Of a stretch of 64,000 bases of DNA, positions 48,716 through 62,730 are shown in pieces. The notes below the pieces were generated by a model. The model had not been told where the DNA came from, searched no databases, and saw only the letters and a program-made list of their open reading frames with translations. Within the stretch, counting starts at the first letter, position 1; each line of letters begins with the position of its first letter. The stretch is from Thunnus maccoyii (taxonomy: Eukaryota; Chordata; Actinopteri; Scombriformes; Scombridae): positions 7,030,501-7,094,500 of the forward strand of contig NC_056550.1 of the NCBI RefSeq assembly GCF_910596095.1. The letters are read 5' to 3'. A program made the translations under genes and the position numbers.

Positions 48716-51700
48716 CAACTGGATTGATGCAATTACACGGCATACGTTCCAGCAAACTGAACCAGCAGTACGCCCACTCCCGCCTCTCCTGGACCGCTCC
48801 CAACCCTGCAACAAGAGGATAAATGGGCTGAGATATGCTGGCCATTATGCATTATTATTCATAAGAGAGGGTGTGTTGTCGTTGGCACCACCTAGCAGCG
48901 GCTGTTTAGAAAGAGGAGTGAATAACTCTGGTCATTACTGATTGCACAATTACACAATGTTGCTGCTACAAAATGTCAGGTCTTTTGTCTTATTTGTAAA
49001 AGGGGTCATGGTAGGCTCACATGCTGTGTTTCATTGTACTTACAGCACATGTAGTACATTGTGGCGGTATCTAATAAATATACAATCCAATATAACTCAG
49101 ATACATGTTATTGTATGTGGTACTGAGCCTGTACAGTCAGTATGTAAATCAACCTGGCATCATTAAAGCCTACTGTTCTTGTTAGAGTTGTCACTAACAA
49201 GTCATTACCATGGCCCACACACATTATTACTAGCTAATCTTAAATTTCATTTTCTAATGGTGCATTGCGTGAGCTCATGTCACATTGCATTACCTAATGA
49301 CATATACTGCACTGAGAAGGGGCTTGGAGTGCTACTTTGGCCAGGCTTACTTGGGTGGCTGTTTATGTTGAGGCAGTGCATTCCCCGTTCGCCAGGCAAC
49401 CGAACGGTTTACGAGCAGTTACTCACACAAAAGCATGGGGCGGGCTGATTGCTCAGCTAATTGATCTCCACCAGAGATCACAGGGCTGCGCTCGTAAAGA
49501 AAGGGAACGCCTCCCATGACATCAGCGCATGCTGCCTGGCAAGACAAGGCGTGCAAGTCAGGGGAGCGACTTATTCCCACAGTGAGAGAGAAAGTCTGCA
49601 GAGAGTGTTTCATGGAAAGCACATACACACATAAACATACACTTATATATGCAACTATTAATCAAGAGTTATTTAGCATTCTGCTACAGGACAAGAGAGG
49701 TTGGTGATTTTTAGAGTATCAAACCTCAGAGAAATAAAATAATATAAATATGAGCTGCAAAAAAGTTTGCAATGGCAGTGGACTCTTGAGGGAAGTTTCA
49801 AACTAAAATGTTGATCATTCTTAATACCTGCAGGGGAATTCCATCAGAGGTCAGAGGTCAGACTTACCAAGCTCCAAGCGAGCTGATTGGTATTTATTGT
49901 CTTCCTCAAGGACACAGGAGTGATGTGACCCAAGATGAGAGCTTGAGCTCAGGTTATCCAGTCAAAGAGGTCTTCCTAAACACTCTGCCCCCTGATGCCC
50001 TCCTTATAAGAGACTAAATCATATGTGGAGGAATAATGAGTAAAGCACCATTGCATCATCTATATTTTATTTACCATTTTATTTTGTAGTGGAGTTGCCA
50101 TATCCTTGTTGTGGTTACAGGGATTAAGAAGAACTTAAAGTTTTCAGGTATCATTTTTGATCATTTCAACATGCAAATCAGTAACTTTTCCCTTGAATTA
50201 GCCTGGCTCTGAGCAGATTTGTGAAATAAGGACAAAATCTTTCATTTGATCTTATCCTCTAAAAACATTTTTTATGTTTCTATTCAGCCTGGCTTCTGGT
50301 ATCTGACATATGGCTGAAACAACGATAAGATCATTTTACACCTACGCTAAGGCTAAAAGTGGACAAACAGATTTTTACACAGATGTAGGAACGTGCTCAG
50401 GCTTGGGTGAAGTGGAAGACTGAGATGGCTTTAGATAGCCTTTCATCAAGGGGAAAACTCAATTCATTAGCTCAGCTTATACCTTTTCATTTCTTATCTG
50501 GTCTCGGGGCACAAAGTGCACTCTTGTGTGGTTTGGCAGCTCCTCAGAGGTGAAAGGTGAGCTGAGTGATGGGTCATTATGTTTCTCTGTGGGCTGTTAT
50601 GGTACCAGAGCAGACACGACTCCCCACAGGGAACAGAGGTGTTGCTGCCAGATTGGCCATGATGGCATCATTAGACTGATAGCATCTGCCCTTATACAAG
50701 CAAGCAGATGCAGCTAAACTGCTCTGTTAGCCTCTGCCCCTGATGCCATTTCTGAAGCAGACAGCGATAATGGCTCTTGTCAGTTTTGCTTTGCTGTCAC
50801 AGACTGTAAAAAAATCAATCTGATGTCACCTACAGATTTCTGAAAGGATGTTTTGAAACTTTAGATTTACCATTTGCTACATCTGGTCAGTTGTTTCCGT
50901 TTTACATGAATAAGCCCAGGTTGACAAAATTGCATTGCCATCATGCTTGCCTATTAATTGCCAGACTTGTGATGAGTAATGTCCCAGAGTGACATGTCCG
51001 CTGGCTGACACCCTAAACCAGCGTGGGTGCTGCTAACTGGATCAGATTTTCAGCCCAAATCATCCCAAACTGATACAATCAACTTGGGTGGGTTGGCCAC
51101 CTCGGTGTAGCCCGGAGACAACTGAATGTGATAGATTGAACATTTCAGCTTTGACATCTTTTGACATCGATTAAATATTAATTTTATTCTCTTCAGACAC
51201 ACATTTCTTGTGGAAAACATTTATTGACTATAGTGGCCTGAGTATCAGATATCGTATTATATTTGAGGACTATACATTTAAATATTCATTACATTAGATA
51301 TTCTTTCTGATTGGAGATTGTACCGTTGTTACACTGGTTCCTATAGAGAGCGTTGCACTGTCCGTTGTTTGTAGCCTTAATGTTGCTAGGCTAGTGAGTT
51401 TCTTATTCCATAATTATACTGAGTGTTTCTGACAGCTCCTGCAGCATATTTTTCTGCCATGAAAGAAAGAAATTCCCAATGATTGAAAACGGGTTGAAAG
51501 TGTCTGATGTTATGACTAAATCATCTGTCAAGCAGCCAAAAATTACCACTGGGACAGAATGTGATGGACAGGAACTCTAGTCTGAAAAACGCTAATAGTC
51601 AGAGTAGATTATTGACCACGTGAGGTGTCTGACAGGATAGAGTGTGTGTTAGGATCTTGGGGAAACTTTATCAACAGGATTAGTCTGAAAGTGTCCGTAT

Positions 51701-54700
51701 CTTCACCAACTCTTTCTCCAGATACAGGTGTACAGGTGTCACGAGCTGCTGTACAGTCACTTCAATACAGTCTGAGATTTTCGTGAAACCCACCATCTAG
51801 TGGCCATTAAAGGAGCTGCATCTTAAAATGCTCTGGCTTCAACCTTCACTTTTTATTCACTTGCCACATCCACTTTACTGTATCTTTCCTCTGCTTTTGT
51901 CCTCAGTAATAACTATGAACTCTAACTGAGCAATACTGGCAAGTTTTGTTTAAAATATCTACATGCAACTATGTCAGCCATGCGTGATTGAAGCCTACGA
52001 TTTTGCAACTCTTCATTCCTATGAAATTCATTCATTCCTAACGCAGCTTTTCATGATTACCTTCAACAGCGGAACTATTACTTGATGCTGCCCTTGCTTG
52101 GAATTGAAATCTGCATAATCTTGGCGCTCTGCAGCACATGGTTGCGTGCTCCTGTCCTAGAGGGACAACAGGAGCAATCTGAAGTAAACTGAATGGAATG
52201 ATGTGATATAAATGTCTCGTCCACAAAGCTCTGGCATCAGTCCTGTTCAGCACTGAGGCAGGTGCACCAGAGTGAACCCAGTATTCTCCTTTTTCAAACA
52301 TCCTCCTGCCTGTAATGTGTGTCTCATTAGAGCCACGTCACATATACTCACTCCTCATGTTCCCTTTCAGTTGTTTGTCTCAGCCATGCCATCTCCTCTT
52401 CCACTTGATCAAAGAGGGTCTTAAAATCATTCTTATGTTGGCATACTGTTTTGATGCTTTATTTGTTTATGTGACACCAAGGTGACGGGGTTTGCAATTG
52501 ATGAAGCAGTCCTCAAGAGTCATTGCGTAAACCCGCTCCGTTTTGTGCGAGATAGAAATCTCCCTGTAACAGCTCCAATGGTTTTTCTTTCACTGTTTAC
52601 ATTTTTGCCTCAAGTGAAATCATCAAAAGCAGTCCGGAAACTTGTAAAAGTATTCATCATCTGGGGAGCTTGTCGGTCCTTTGTTGTTGTCCTCGCCCTC
52701 ATCCAAATCACAGCTGCTGCAGTGATGTGTGATTGAAATATTTATTGTGGGAAACCTGCGTCGGGTGGAAGCAGCCTTGGAAGCAGCTGAGGGTGACGGA
52801 TCATGGTACTTGCTTTTTATGTTTGTGCATTACCGAGTCAAACGTGCTTCTTCAGAAATTCCATGAATGTGTGTGACAGAAAAGCTTGTTTGTTAGAGTA
52901 TTGGCTTCAATAAAGATTAGTCTTACAGCACCCTTTTAGAGTTTATGACGATGAAATACTAAACTTTCACAGCAGACATTTATGATTTATTTCCAGCCTT
53001 AGAGTATTATAACTATAGTGTGCCATGTATTTTTATGCAGTATGATGTGATCAGTGATGGTTTTATAATCCTAGAAAGTAACTACTTCCAGGGAATAAAG
53101 CATCACTTTGTCATGGATGGGTTTCAAGCTAGCCATGACTTCATCAATCAGAGCTCCATAACAGTTTACCTTTCTGGTAACAGTTTAGATTACAGCCTGC
53201 AAATTAGAGTGCAGTTATTTAGTATATTAGTAGAGTATGTACCCAAATAAATATGTGTGGAAAAATGAGTTGATATTGCAATGAAATTAATTGTTATATA
53301 ATTTATTTTAAAATTATGATACATTTACAAAATATATTCTTTAGGAAATAATAATGTTTTTAACTGTGGAGTACTTTTTATTGTTAATTTAGTGTACATC
53401 ATTTTCGTACCTCTATAAAATAGTTCTGTGTATGTTTTTAAAATGATAATACTGGGGAAGAGAAATGTACTTTTGGGATGTTAGAAAACAACCTAGAGCA
53501 GCTTTTATGCCCTGTCATATGGCTACTGGTTGAGATAAAAGTTGTATACTACAACCACGACAAAACATTGAAAATGTGCAAGAAAGCTCCCTTATTATAG
53601 TGTGAGTGCTGTAAAATAAAGCCTTAGTCTAGTAGTTTCCTTATAGTATTTCAATCATATCCGATATTTACAGAATATCGACATTGTAAATCTAAAGCAT
53701 TACCTGTTTTTTTAATACTGCAAAAAAAGGACATGATATTAATGAACTCTTTTGACACTTCGGTAACATCACCCACATATACTAGACAGGTGTTATGCAA
53801 GCATTGTATAATCTCTATATGCTGTGCAGTGAAACCTCAGAATCAGGTATATTTGATCCAACTTCAACAGCATATGTGTGTAAGAGCTCGGTCAAGATGT
53901 GTAGCGGAACAACTAAAAGCAAAATCTGCATCCCTTTGTAAAGAAACATGTGATACTGTCTAACACACAGATACAGTTAGTTGCATGTATGTGTCTTTGA
54001 AATATCCAACCACTAAACCAACTGTTGTCATGAAAACATGGCACTATAATCTGTTAAGTGTTGTCTTTTCTTCTGATCACAGGCTGCGATGAGAAGTGAA
54101 CCCTGTTTGATGTGGTGTACGTCATCCGCTCATAATATGCGTGATTGTACAGGATTACACGCAGTGAGAGAATAATTGGTCCTGCATAAACAACAGTTGA
54201 GCTGGAATTCAATCCTTGTCTGTCTCTGAAGAAGCGCTGCATTCTTCTCAATGCAGATCACACACAAACCTTGCACACACATGGTATGGTTAAACATCTG
54301 ACACCTGTTGACAGGGTTGGTAAATTTCTGCCACTGCGGTGCCGCGTTCTTCAAACCATCCATAACCAAATTTCATCAGAGATCATCATGTACAGACGTG
54401 TGATTGTTTCTGAAGTGTGCTCTCCTCTGTAGACGGAGCGAAAAACCGCCTCCACCAAGCTGTGGGATGCGTAATTTCCACCCAATATGCACACCCACCA
54501 CGAGCGCCTCCTTCGCTAAGCCTGATAGATGGCACTTGAACATAAATAGATTGGAATAGCATAGCTCTAAGTAGGCCCTCGAAACCAAATGAAAGCGGAC
54601 CCAGAAAAGACACCTTGCTACGCTGGTTTGCAGTAACCATCCCTTCGAAAAACTCACTACATATTTTGAATTTCAATGTTGTTTTTCACCAGAATACTAA

Positions 54701-56045
54701 CATTTAAGCATTTTTGAAAGAGTAATTATATAGTAACGTATGTATTTTTGCACTCAGTGCTATTTTTCTGCTATTTATACTGTGTAACAATTATTTTGAC
54801 TTTCCTTGGATTCCCTGTTGTTTTAGCCTCTAGTACTGTATTTTTTTGTCTCTTTCCTCACTGTTTTACCACTACTATTTATTCCAAACTGCTGCTACCA
54901 AAAACACATAATTTCCTGTGATCCAGATAAATTTACCTACTGACACTGAGTGGAAGAAACACACATAGCAATGGTAACAGCTATCATGAGCTAGGTGTAA
55001 ATTGAATTACTTTTGTGTCAGTTATCAGCAGAGAGAAACATAAAAATGTCAAACATTATTTGTTGTGTTTTGTAATACCATTCTAGGATTTCTTCTTATT
55101 ACTGAAAAGAAGATATATAGGTAGAACTGAAATGAAATGTGGAAATTCTGGAAATTCAGACTCCATATACGTCTTTCGGTACTTATCTTCAATCTTTGAG
55201 CAGGTTTTTTTTATAAGTAGCACAATCTGTTGAATAACAAAACTAGAGTGCTACCTGTGCTCTGACTTTTCAACGGTACATGTATTTAGTTATTTAGCAA
55301 ACATCTGACAGATGCTGTGAGCTGGCATCAGGAATCTGCTGCTCTAAACACGGCTTATCAGCGCTCAAGCTATTGTCACTGCTGGACAACTACTGCGGTG
55401 GCTGTGTGAGCAGAGCGGGGATGTGTGAATGAGATAGCACAGCGCTCATTAGAAGGGCCTGGGGACAGCTGTGGAGATAGCGTTTATTAATCTCATGACG
55501 CTGTCACACACATACAAAGCAGTATATTTTTACCTTTGAGAGAGACCAGTCTGCAAAGAGACAGATTCAGATGGAAATTCATGCAAAAGAATCATCATCT
55601 GTTTGTCTTTGCTAGATTGAAACACAAAGAATACGATGGAAATTATGATGTATAGCCTGCTTTTGTTTTCTTTATCTCTGGCTGTCTTTTGAAAAGTAAT
55701 TGTGTTCTTTGAAGTGAGGGCTGCAATGTTACAATATACACATCTGTCTGTGAATATTTTGGGAGATTAAAGTACAGTACCAGCATCGTCTTCCTTCAGC
55801 ACCGAAACCTAAGAGCATTCCGACTCCTATTCATGAAAAAGGCCCCCTTGCATTTTCCCTCACACTTCCCTTAAGTGGAGATAACATCTGGGATAAGAAA
55901 GCAGTAAAGAGCAAGAGGGAAAGGGAGGAGGGAGCGTGTGTATGTGTGAGTTGTTCAAAGCTTAGTGTAGTGTGCAGTGTGTTCGATCAGCCCTGGGGAG
56001 GGAAGTGTGGGAGATAAGCCTGTGAAAGCTGCCAAACACCTCTGT

Positions 56046-56050
<5 letters not shown>

Positions 56051-56077
<27 letters not shown>
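56051..56077. repeat. (TG)n microsatellite
   Basis: About 13 TG units in ntn1 intron 1. Confidence 0.95.
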
Positions 56078-57944
56078 CTGGGCCCCCCATTCAGAAAGGG
56101 TGTTTCTGAATCCCAACCACCTGCCAGCTCTGGTCGCTTATGGCAGGTGTGAGTCAGTTTGTACGTGATTCAGACCGCTGGTGATCGAGGAGCATATGTG
56201 ACAGTCTTATCGTCTACATCTCCCTGTAATAACATTAAGACGGGCGCATTGATGGGGAGATTACCGAAATGTGAGCAACTGTGAGGCCTGCCCATATGAA
56301 TAGTACGTGCATGATTCAGCCAAATAATGGGAAAAAGTGACCTATAACGGAAAACTTTACTTACAAGGAGTGAAAACTTCACTTAAAGCATTTGGAGTCC
56401 CAAAGGGGTCAATATTGAATACATTTTTAAGTAATTATAAAATAAATAATCACATTAATAAATTGTGAAAAATATATCAATGAATGATAATTTGTAAAAT
56501 TATTTTGGAAATTGTTAAAACTCAACTTATTATTATCAAATGTTTCATCATTCTTATTGTCATAATAATAAAGTTTTATTGGAGTTCATTATAATTTAAT
56601 TATAGAGATTTTGATTTCACAATAACCATTTTCAAAGGTCAGTCAAAAGTGACTGTTTAAGTTTAATTTCATGCCACTGATGTAAATAAATATTGTAGAC
56701 TACACACTGTGTTTGTGTCACAGTGAAAAGCAAGTGTTACAAGCATCAGTAAATTCGGAGTTAACTTGGCCGCATTTTGATTAGAAGATTTAAAGATGAA
56801 TCCTCATTTAACTACTTGCTATAGTGAGATGAGTTAAAATACTTAAACACTAGAGAAGATTTGGCTAATTTTTCATGGGTGCAACCCACATACTCAGCTC
56901 TGCTGCTCATCCCACAAATGTATGTTCCTTACAAATGTGGCACCATTTAAAAGGGAAATAAACAGGCTTTCCAATGATATAAGATTTATTGCCAAAAAGC
57001 ATGTTACAACAAAGAAATAATCTACCAAACACAAATTTCCTTACTTTTTGTGCTAAGTTTATTTTACACTATTTATTTATATATATGATTATTTATTTCA
57101 TAATGTTTTTTTTTACTTATTTGGTATTGTCACTTTGGGTTCTGTAAGAGTAAAGGCCTGAAATCATGTCAACACATCAATGTATGAGGATTATGAACTT
57201 TAGTCAGGGTCAATATTAACGAGTGAAAATAGCAATGGCAACAAATCACAGTATACACCAGCCTTTCAGATGTGTGGGAGAGCGGAAGAAAGTTTTCCTG
57301 CCTGACATTACTACAGTTCAGAGGTTAAATTCGCAAGCAGGTGGCCAAGCGAAAATGAGCCTGAACCAGGACGTTTCTTTTAGAAGCTTCAGTATTCTCA
57401 AGCCAGACCAAAGCAAAGCCACACCACCTGTTTCTATAACCTGTTGTGTGAATTTGACAAACTTATACCAGAGGACTGAGACTTTGTGATGTCTTTCAAG
57501 TAAATGCATTTTCTCATGAACTCCACTGACTGCATTTGGCACTGCACCACATTTTTAGAATGGAAGGTTTGTAAACATCGTGTGTTGAGTTCATCACTGT
57601 CAGATAACAAGCTCATATTTCCCAAAATGTCAGCTTTTCAGGAGCTAAGAAAAACAATGCTGTTTTTCAGCTTGATGACACTAAATTTGGTTTTATGAGT
57701 CCAAGGGTTTGGAGTTTCTCAACTGACAGGGGACTATGTAACCATGCAACTGGAATGAAAACATGAAATCAGCAAAACTGGTTTTCACATCACAACAGTG
57801 CCACATGGGATCGTTTAAAATTTACTAAACTGAGTATTGAATGTATTTCATTTCAAGCATTATGAGTGGCTGAGCTGCACAATGTCAATGTAGGAGTTGT
57901 TGTAAGAGTGTTCATCAGCTCTCTCCTTCTTTCTGTCTGCCCAG

Positions 57945-58133
57945 CCTGCCACTGTAACCTGCACGCTCGTCGCTGTCGTTTCAACATGGAGTTGTACAAA
58001 CTGTCGGGCCGGAGGAGTGGTGGGGTCTGTCTCAACTGTCGCCATAACACAGCGGGACGTCATTGCCACTACTGCAAGGAGGGTTACTACAGGGACATGA
58101 CGAAGTCCATCTCACACCGGAGAGCTTGCAAAG
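57945..58133 (+). CDS. ntn1: Netrin-1, second coding exon (second LE domain)
   Basis: After an acceptor (gtctgcccag) this 189-nt exon continues the split Ala codon of exon 1. It encodes [40 protein letters not shown] and [12 protein letters not shown]..., ending RACKG/A at a gtaaca donor in phase 1. It is nearly identical to human NTN1 residues after ANECV and covers the second laminin-type EGF (LE) domain. The third LE domain and the C-terminal NTR domain must lie beyond the right edge; I searched 58.1-64 kb for the CDCHPVG segment and did not see it. Confidence 0.97.
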
Positions 58134-58498
58134 GTAACAGGACATGACAAATGGTGGATGTTATCTGTTCATAGTCACCAGTATTTTGTTAAATTAAAGA
58201 ATCACCGTTCAATTCAACATTTTCCGCTAAGGTTAGTGTTGGGGGAATTGTTTTTATACACATACCATTCACACTTCAGGTATTAAAAGAATTCTTTCAA
58301 AAGTGTGGAGAAAAGTGCCCACCTGTCTTGGTGTCAGTGAACTGACCCGTGCAGCTCCCAAGCTATTTGGGGTTCTTTGTGGATCCCTGACAAGACAAAC
58401 ATAACAAACAGAACAGAGGTGTGAGCTGATCCACTGAACAGAGCAATGGAAACAACTCGCTAATCATGCCTCACCCCTATTCATACTTACAATCGGCA

Positions 58499-58501
<3 letters not shown>

Positions 58502-58549
<48 letters not shown>
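58502..58549. repeat. (AC)n microsatellite
   Basis: About 24 AC units, then an interrupted tail to about 58561. Confidence 0.95.
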
Positions 58550-58551
<2 letters not shown>

Positions 58552-60494
58552 ACACACACACAGGTGTGAGCACATACGTCAGGTTTGAGACCAAGCTGTC
58601 AAGGATTAATGTGTAGTGAGACAAAATCTGAGCTCCTTCTGTCTCGCAGTATCTCGTGGAGGAAAGACAGGCTCATGAGGCCTTGAGCAAACAAACTGCT
58701 GTCACTCAGTCACTCTGGATAAACACTCACAGACAAAATATCCCATAGATGCACAAAATACCTGTCTCTGTCTATGTGACAGAAACCAGCACACATATGT
58801 ACGGACATGTACAGTATGCTTTCCTACAAACACTGACAAACAATGATGTTAATGTCTGAAATCTTCCTGATTATTTGTGTGTGTGCACAGTTTTTGTCCT
58901 AAATGTGATGTTTGATGATTGTTTTTTATGAAGGAAAAGTCTTTGATTGAGGGTTCAATGGTAAAAATGAACAAAAAACTTTAAAATGTTACTTCTTTTA
59001 TGGCAGTTGCTTTTGCATGCATGCTGCTTTTATAGCAATATTACTGAATGCCATTGTCCATTTACATCCCAATCTTTTACCACATACTAATGACAAATGA
59101 GGGACTTTGGGTAGATGCACATATTGCGGTCTTCAGCCACATCCATTGCTGAGCTGTGACTGGCTGGTGACATGGTCTCAGGATGCCTATTCTCCCTCAT
59201 CCTCCCTATCCTCGGGCTATTTGAACACAGGGACAGCAACATGATATTTCCGACTGCATGCCACAACAGTCCTCCCCTCTTAATTCACTCTGACTCACTC
59301 AGCTCACATGAAATGAAAGCAAAGGCACAAGCAGCGGGGCCTACAAAAGCGTTTTCAGAGTTTGTCTTTGGGTATTTTATGTCAAAAATGGTCAGAGTTG
59401 TGCTGAACACAAGCCTGATGGATCATCTGTACTTAGCTCAAAAAATGACAAACGGTTCTTTGCAGCATTGTTTCACTCTGCCAGCCTAAACATTATTATA
59501 TTTGGGGAGTATTTGGGTTCAGGGGGGTGGAGCTGGGAGCAGGTCAGTGTAACAGAGGTTCTCACTTTGCCTAATGATGTAGCAACATCCATAGATCTCT
59601 GCAAAGTCTTTCCAAACAGCTGGATCAGTAACCTGAATACCTCAAGCCCTGCTCCCCATCCCTCCATATACCCAGCTCAGTGCTCTGGGATCAAACCCAA
59701 ACAGCCTGATTACTGCCTTTCACCTCAGGTGACAAAAACAGGCTGATGTGACATCAGTTAGAAACCACTATATTTATTGTTCAAATCAGCCAACCATCCC
59801 ACTCTGCTGTTGTTGGACAGGAAATACAGCGCTGCGCCAACACAGCCAGGGGGAAGTCTGCTTTCATTCCCCATTCCTTAACCCCCCCATCCTTTCCTCC
59901 CCAACACTCCACATCTCAACTAAATTTCCTCTCAACGATTTGCTTAATAGATGGAGCTTTAGTTTTGAAAAAAATGGCTCCTCTGCACTATACAACGCCT
60001 ACATCTCCAGTGGCAGCATGGAATGCCTCATGCTTTATTTCCCAGATTAACAACTTCACCCCTCATCAAGCGCAGTGTAAACATGGCTCTTGGAGAACCA
60101 CAGTGCACGCCCCCCGCCCCTAACAGTTTGTTTTTTTCCCCGTCCCCTCGTACGTTTGGCAGTCTAAGCCTTTAACTAGGCACAGCGAGTCCACAGAGAT
60201 GAAGCTGGTACATGGTTCACTGCACCACACTCCCCCAAACCCCCTCAACAACCATTCAGCTCCACAGGCCCCCCACTACATGCTGAAATTAATTACTGTT
60301 TCCAGTTTGTAGTCACCCCCTGTAAAGGCAACAGGAGTGCAGTTCTGCGTTTGGGAGGGACTCTTGAGACTGTAGTCAAAATATGTCAATCTAGCTGTCA
60401 TCACAAAGTCTGACATTATATTGCCCTATAAACCTTATTCAGTCTTTTAAATGTAGAGTAAAACTAAAACTGTATTTGCAGATTTGAGTAGTAT

Positions 60495-60830
60495 GACATA
60501 TTGAGAAATAGGCCTCTTGCTGAGAGTTAGATGAGAAGGTTGATACTACTGTCGGTAAATATGAAGGTACCACCAGCAGTCGGTTAGTTCAGTTTAGAAT
60601 AAAGAAAGAAAAAAGGGAGAAACAGCTAGCTTAGTTAACTCAAAATGTAACCTCTAAGCTTCACTTATTAACATTTTATATCTTGTTTGCTCAATCTGAA
60701 CAAAACTGAAAGTAAAAAATCACAAGTAGTGGTTTTATGGAGGGTTATGTGCCCACCATGACTTTGAGCAGTATGCTAAGCTAAGCTAACAGCTGCTGGC
60801 TAGCTTTCTATGGAAAACTGAAGTTGTTAT
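60495..60830. mobile_element. Diverged foldback MITE copy
   Basis: It shares gagagttagatgagaaggtt, aacagctagcttag, ttttatatcttgtttgctca and gctaagctaagctaacagc with the full-length element at 18499-19118. Confidence 0.7.
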
Positions 60831-61320
60831 GTCATGTCCGGGCTAGCCTCTGTACCACTAGCTTCTCTAACTCTAACTCTCATTCTACTTTTTTTTCAGC
60901 TGTCCTGAAAAAAAATCCTGAGGTTTACTGTCAGGTTTATCGTTTACTGTCCATATTATAAGCACTTGCTACTATTAGTTGAAACCTTTGTGATTTTAAC
61001 AAAGTTACACAATGATGGAGGGGGGGTTGGGGGTTGATTGTGTCAACTATGCCACCTCGAGGAATTTCACCCCAAGGAAATTCTTGAGTGCAACTACTTT
61101 GGGACCCCAAAAAAGAAAGGTCACACGCTTGAAAACACTGGATTCCACATGAGTCCAAAAAAACTGTTATAAATTTATTAATAATATTTTTTTTTTAATA
61201 ACAAGCAGGTCTTAAAACTTTAAAATACAAGTTAGCACCTCATCAAATTGGCAAAATCAAGCAGTATGGGGAGCGGAGGAAGCACAACAAATAAACATAA
61301 ATGCCACCACCATTGGCATA

Positions 61321-61339
61321 AAAAAAAAAAAAAAAAAAA
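61321..61339. repeat. Poly-A run, 19 nt
   Basis: An uninterrupted A run at the left side of an unexplained segment. Confidence 0.9.
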
Positions 61340-62619
61340 TGCACACACACCACACGCACACTGAGTTGACGCAACACAGGGAACCCAGTAGAATTCCTAG
61401 TGTCCTAAACGGACAGCTTCAGTTCACTCCCACTGAGGCAAGTGCGGACCGCTGCAGAGCCGAACGAGTTGCGGTGCAAAATAAAACAAAAAGCAAAAAA
61501 CAAAAAAACATTAAAAGTAAAAACAATCTATATACATTAGAGACAAAACAGCTGAGACAGAACAGCAGTTGCGCCTGGGAGTTGGGGCCGGGAATTTGAA
61601 AAGGGCCACCCACTGTGGTGCACAGCCTGGCCCAAAAAGTACCTGTAAAGTGCATTAGACACTAACATTACCAACTGGGTAAGTAATGCCAACTCACGTT
61701 TACATACCAGTGGGCGAAGGCACAGCTTCTCAACAGCGGGAGGGTGACAGCCGCAAAGCTGCAGCTCAATCACTATCAACAGCAGATCAGAGACCAAAAA
61801 AAAGAAGAGTTACATTTAGCTGCCTAAAGCGAGACAAGATTGAGCCAGCCTACCTCGACCAAGACAAAGTTGTGTTAAGAAGGGCTTTAAGCGAGGCTAT
61901 ATTACTCCAAGTCTGCAGCCAGGAGACAAGCAGACCATTTCGAAATAAAGGAGCAGAAGCAGATATAATGCCCATGGCAACGCTATGAACATGCAGCACA
62001 AGAAAACTGTAAAAATGCACACCTTGCAATTGCTGGGAGACCAGATCGCGAGGAAACACAGCAGACACGCCAATACGTCAAACTTTGAACATGCCAGCCA
62101 GCATGGAAACCAAGCTCCAGGAAGAGGCAGAGATGTCCATCCGGGGAGCAGATCACCTGCCTAGATATAGCGCTTAACAGTGCCGCCCAGTAATCAGGGC
62201 ACAGATGAATCATTGATTCCAGCCCAATGACAATTTAGTGGGCTGAAAGAAAGGAGAAAACCTAATCTGCCACACATACAAAAAACTATAACTATCCTAT
62301 GAAAGTTTACCTGCACTGCAGCAGAGATACTTGCATCATTGAACTTCCATATTCATAATATTTAAAACACTCTCTTCTACTTTAATTTGTCATTTTTTAG
62401 CTGTAAACTCTGCTTTCTAAAGTCATGTACACAGTCCGTCCTCACAAGAACAACGACAGTATAGCTCTAAAATTCAAGCCGACAAAAACAACCCATAGTT
62501 ACGTTTACGCCATCTAGCAGCCGTAGTAATTATGGGAAGTGACGCAGTTCAGATGACGTCAATATAAGGTGACTTGAATATTGATTTTGCCTTATTAGGA
62601 GGAGGCGGGTTAGGTGTTG

Positions 62620-62730
62620 GATAGCTTCAACCCTCTATTTAACGGATAGATAGTTGAGTAGTATCAATCTTGTCATCTAACTCTAGCAAGAAAGCGAAAT
62701 AGCGTACTTCCCAAAATTGTCGCTTTAAAG
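62620..62730. mobile_element. Possible foldback-element end
   Basis: cttgtcatctaactctagcaag and cgtacttcccaaaattgt resemble the right-hand end of the foldback family seen at 3.1 kb. No left partner was identified. Confidence 0.45.

Larger units (their letters stand above)
40557..57944 (+). other. ntn1: ntn1 intron 1, 3' part
   Basis: No exon or independent gene recognised over about 17 kb. Open frames of 60-141 codons are scattered on both strands and look random. Repeats are listed separately. A GC-richer patch lies at 42830-43000. Long tracts (51-55 kb) are ordinary AT-rich intron. Confidence 0.6.
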
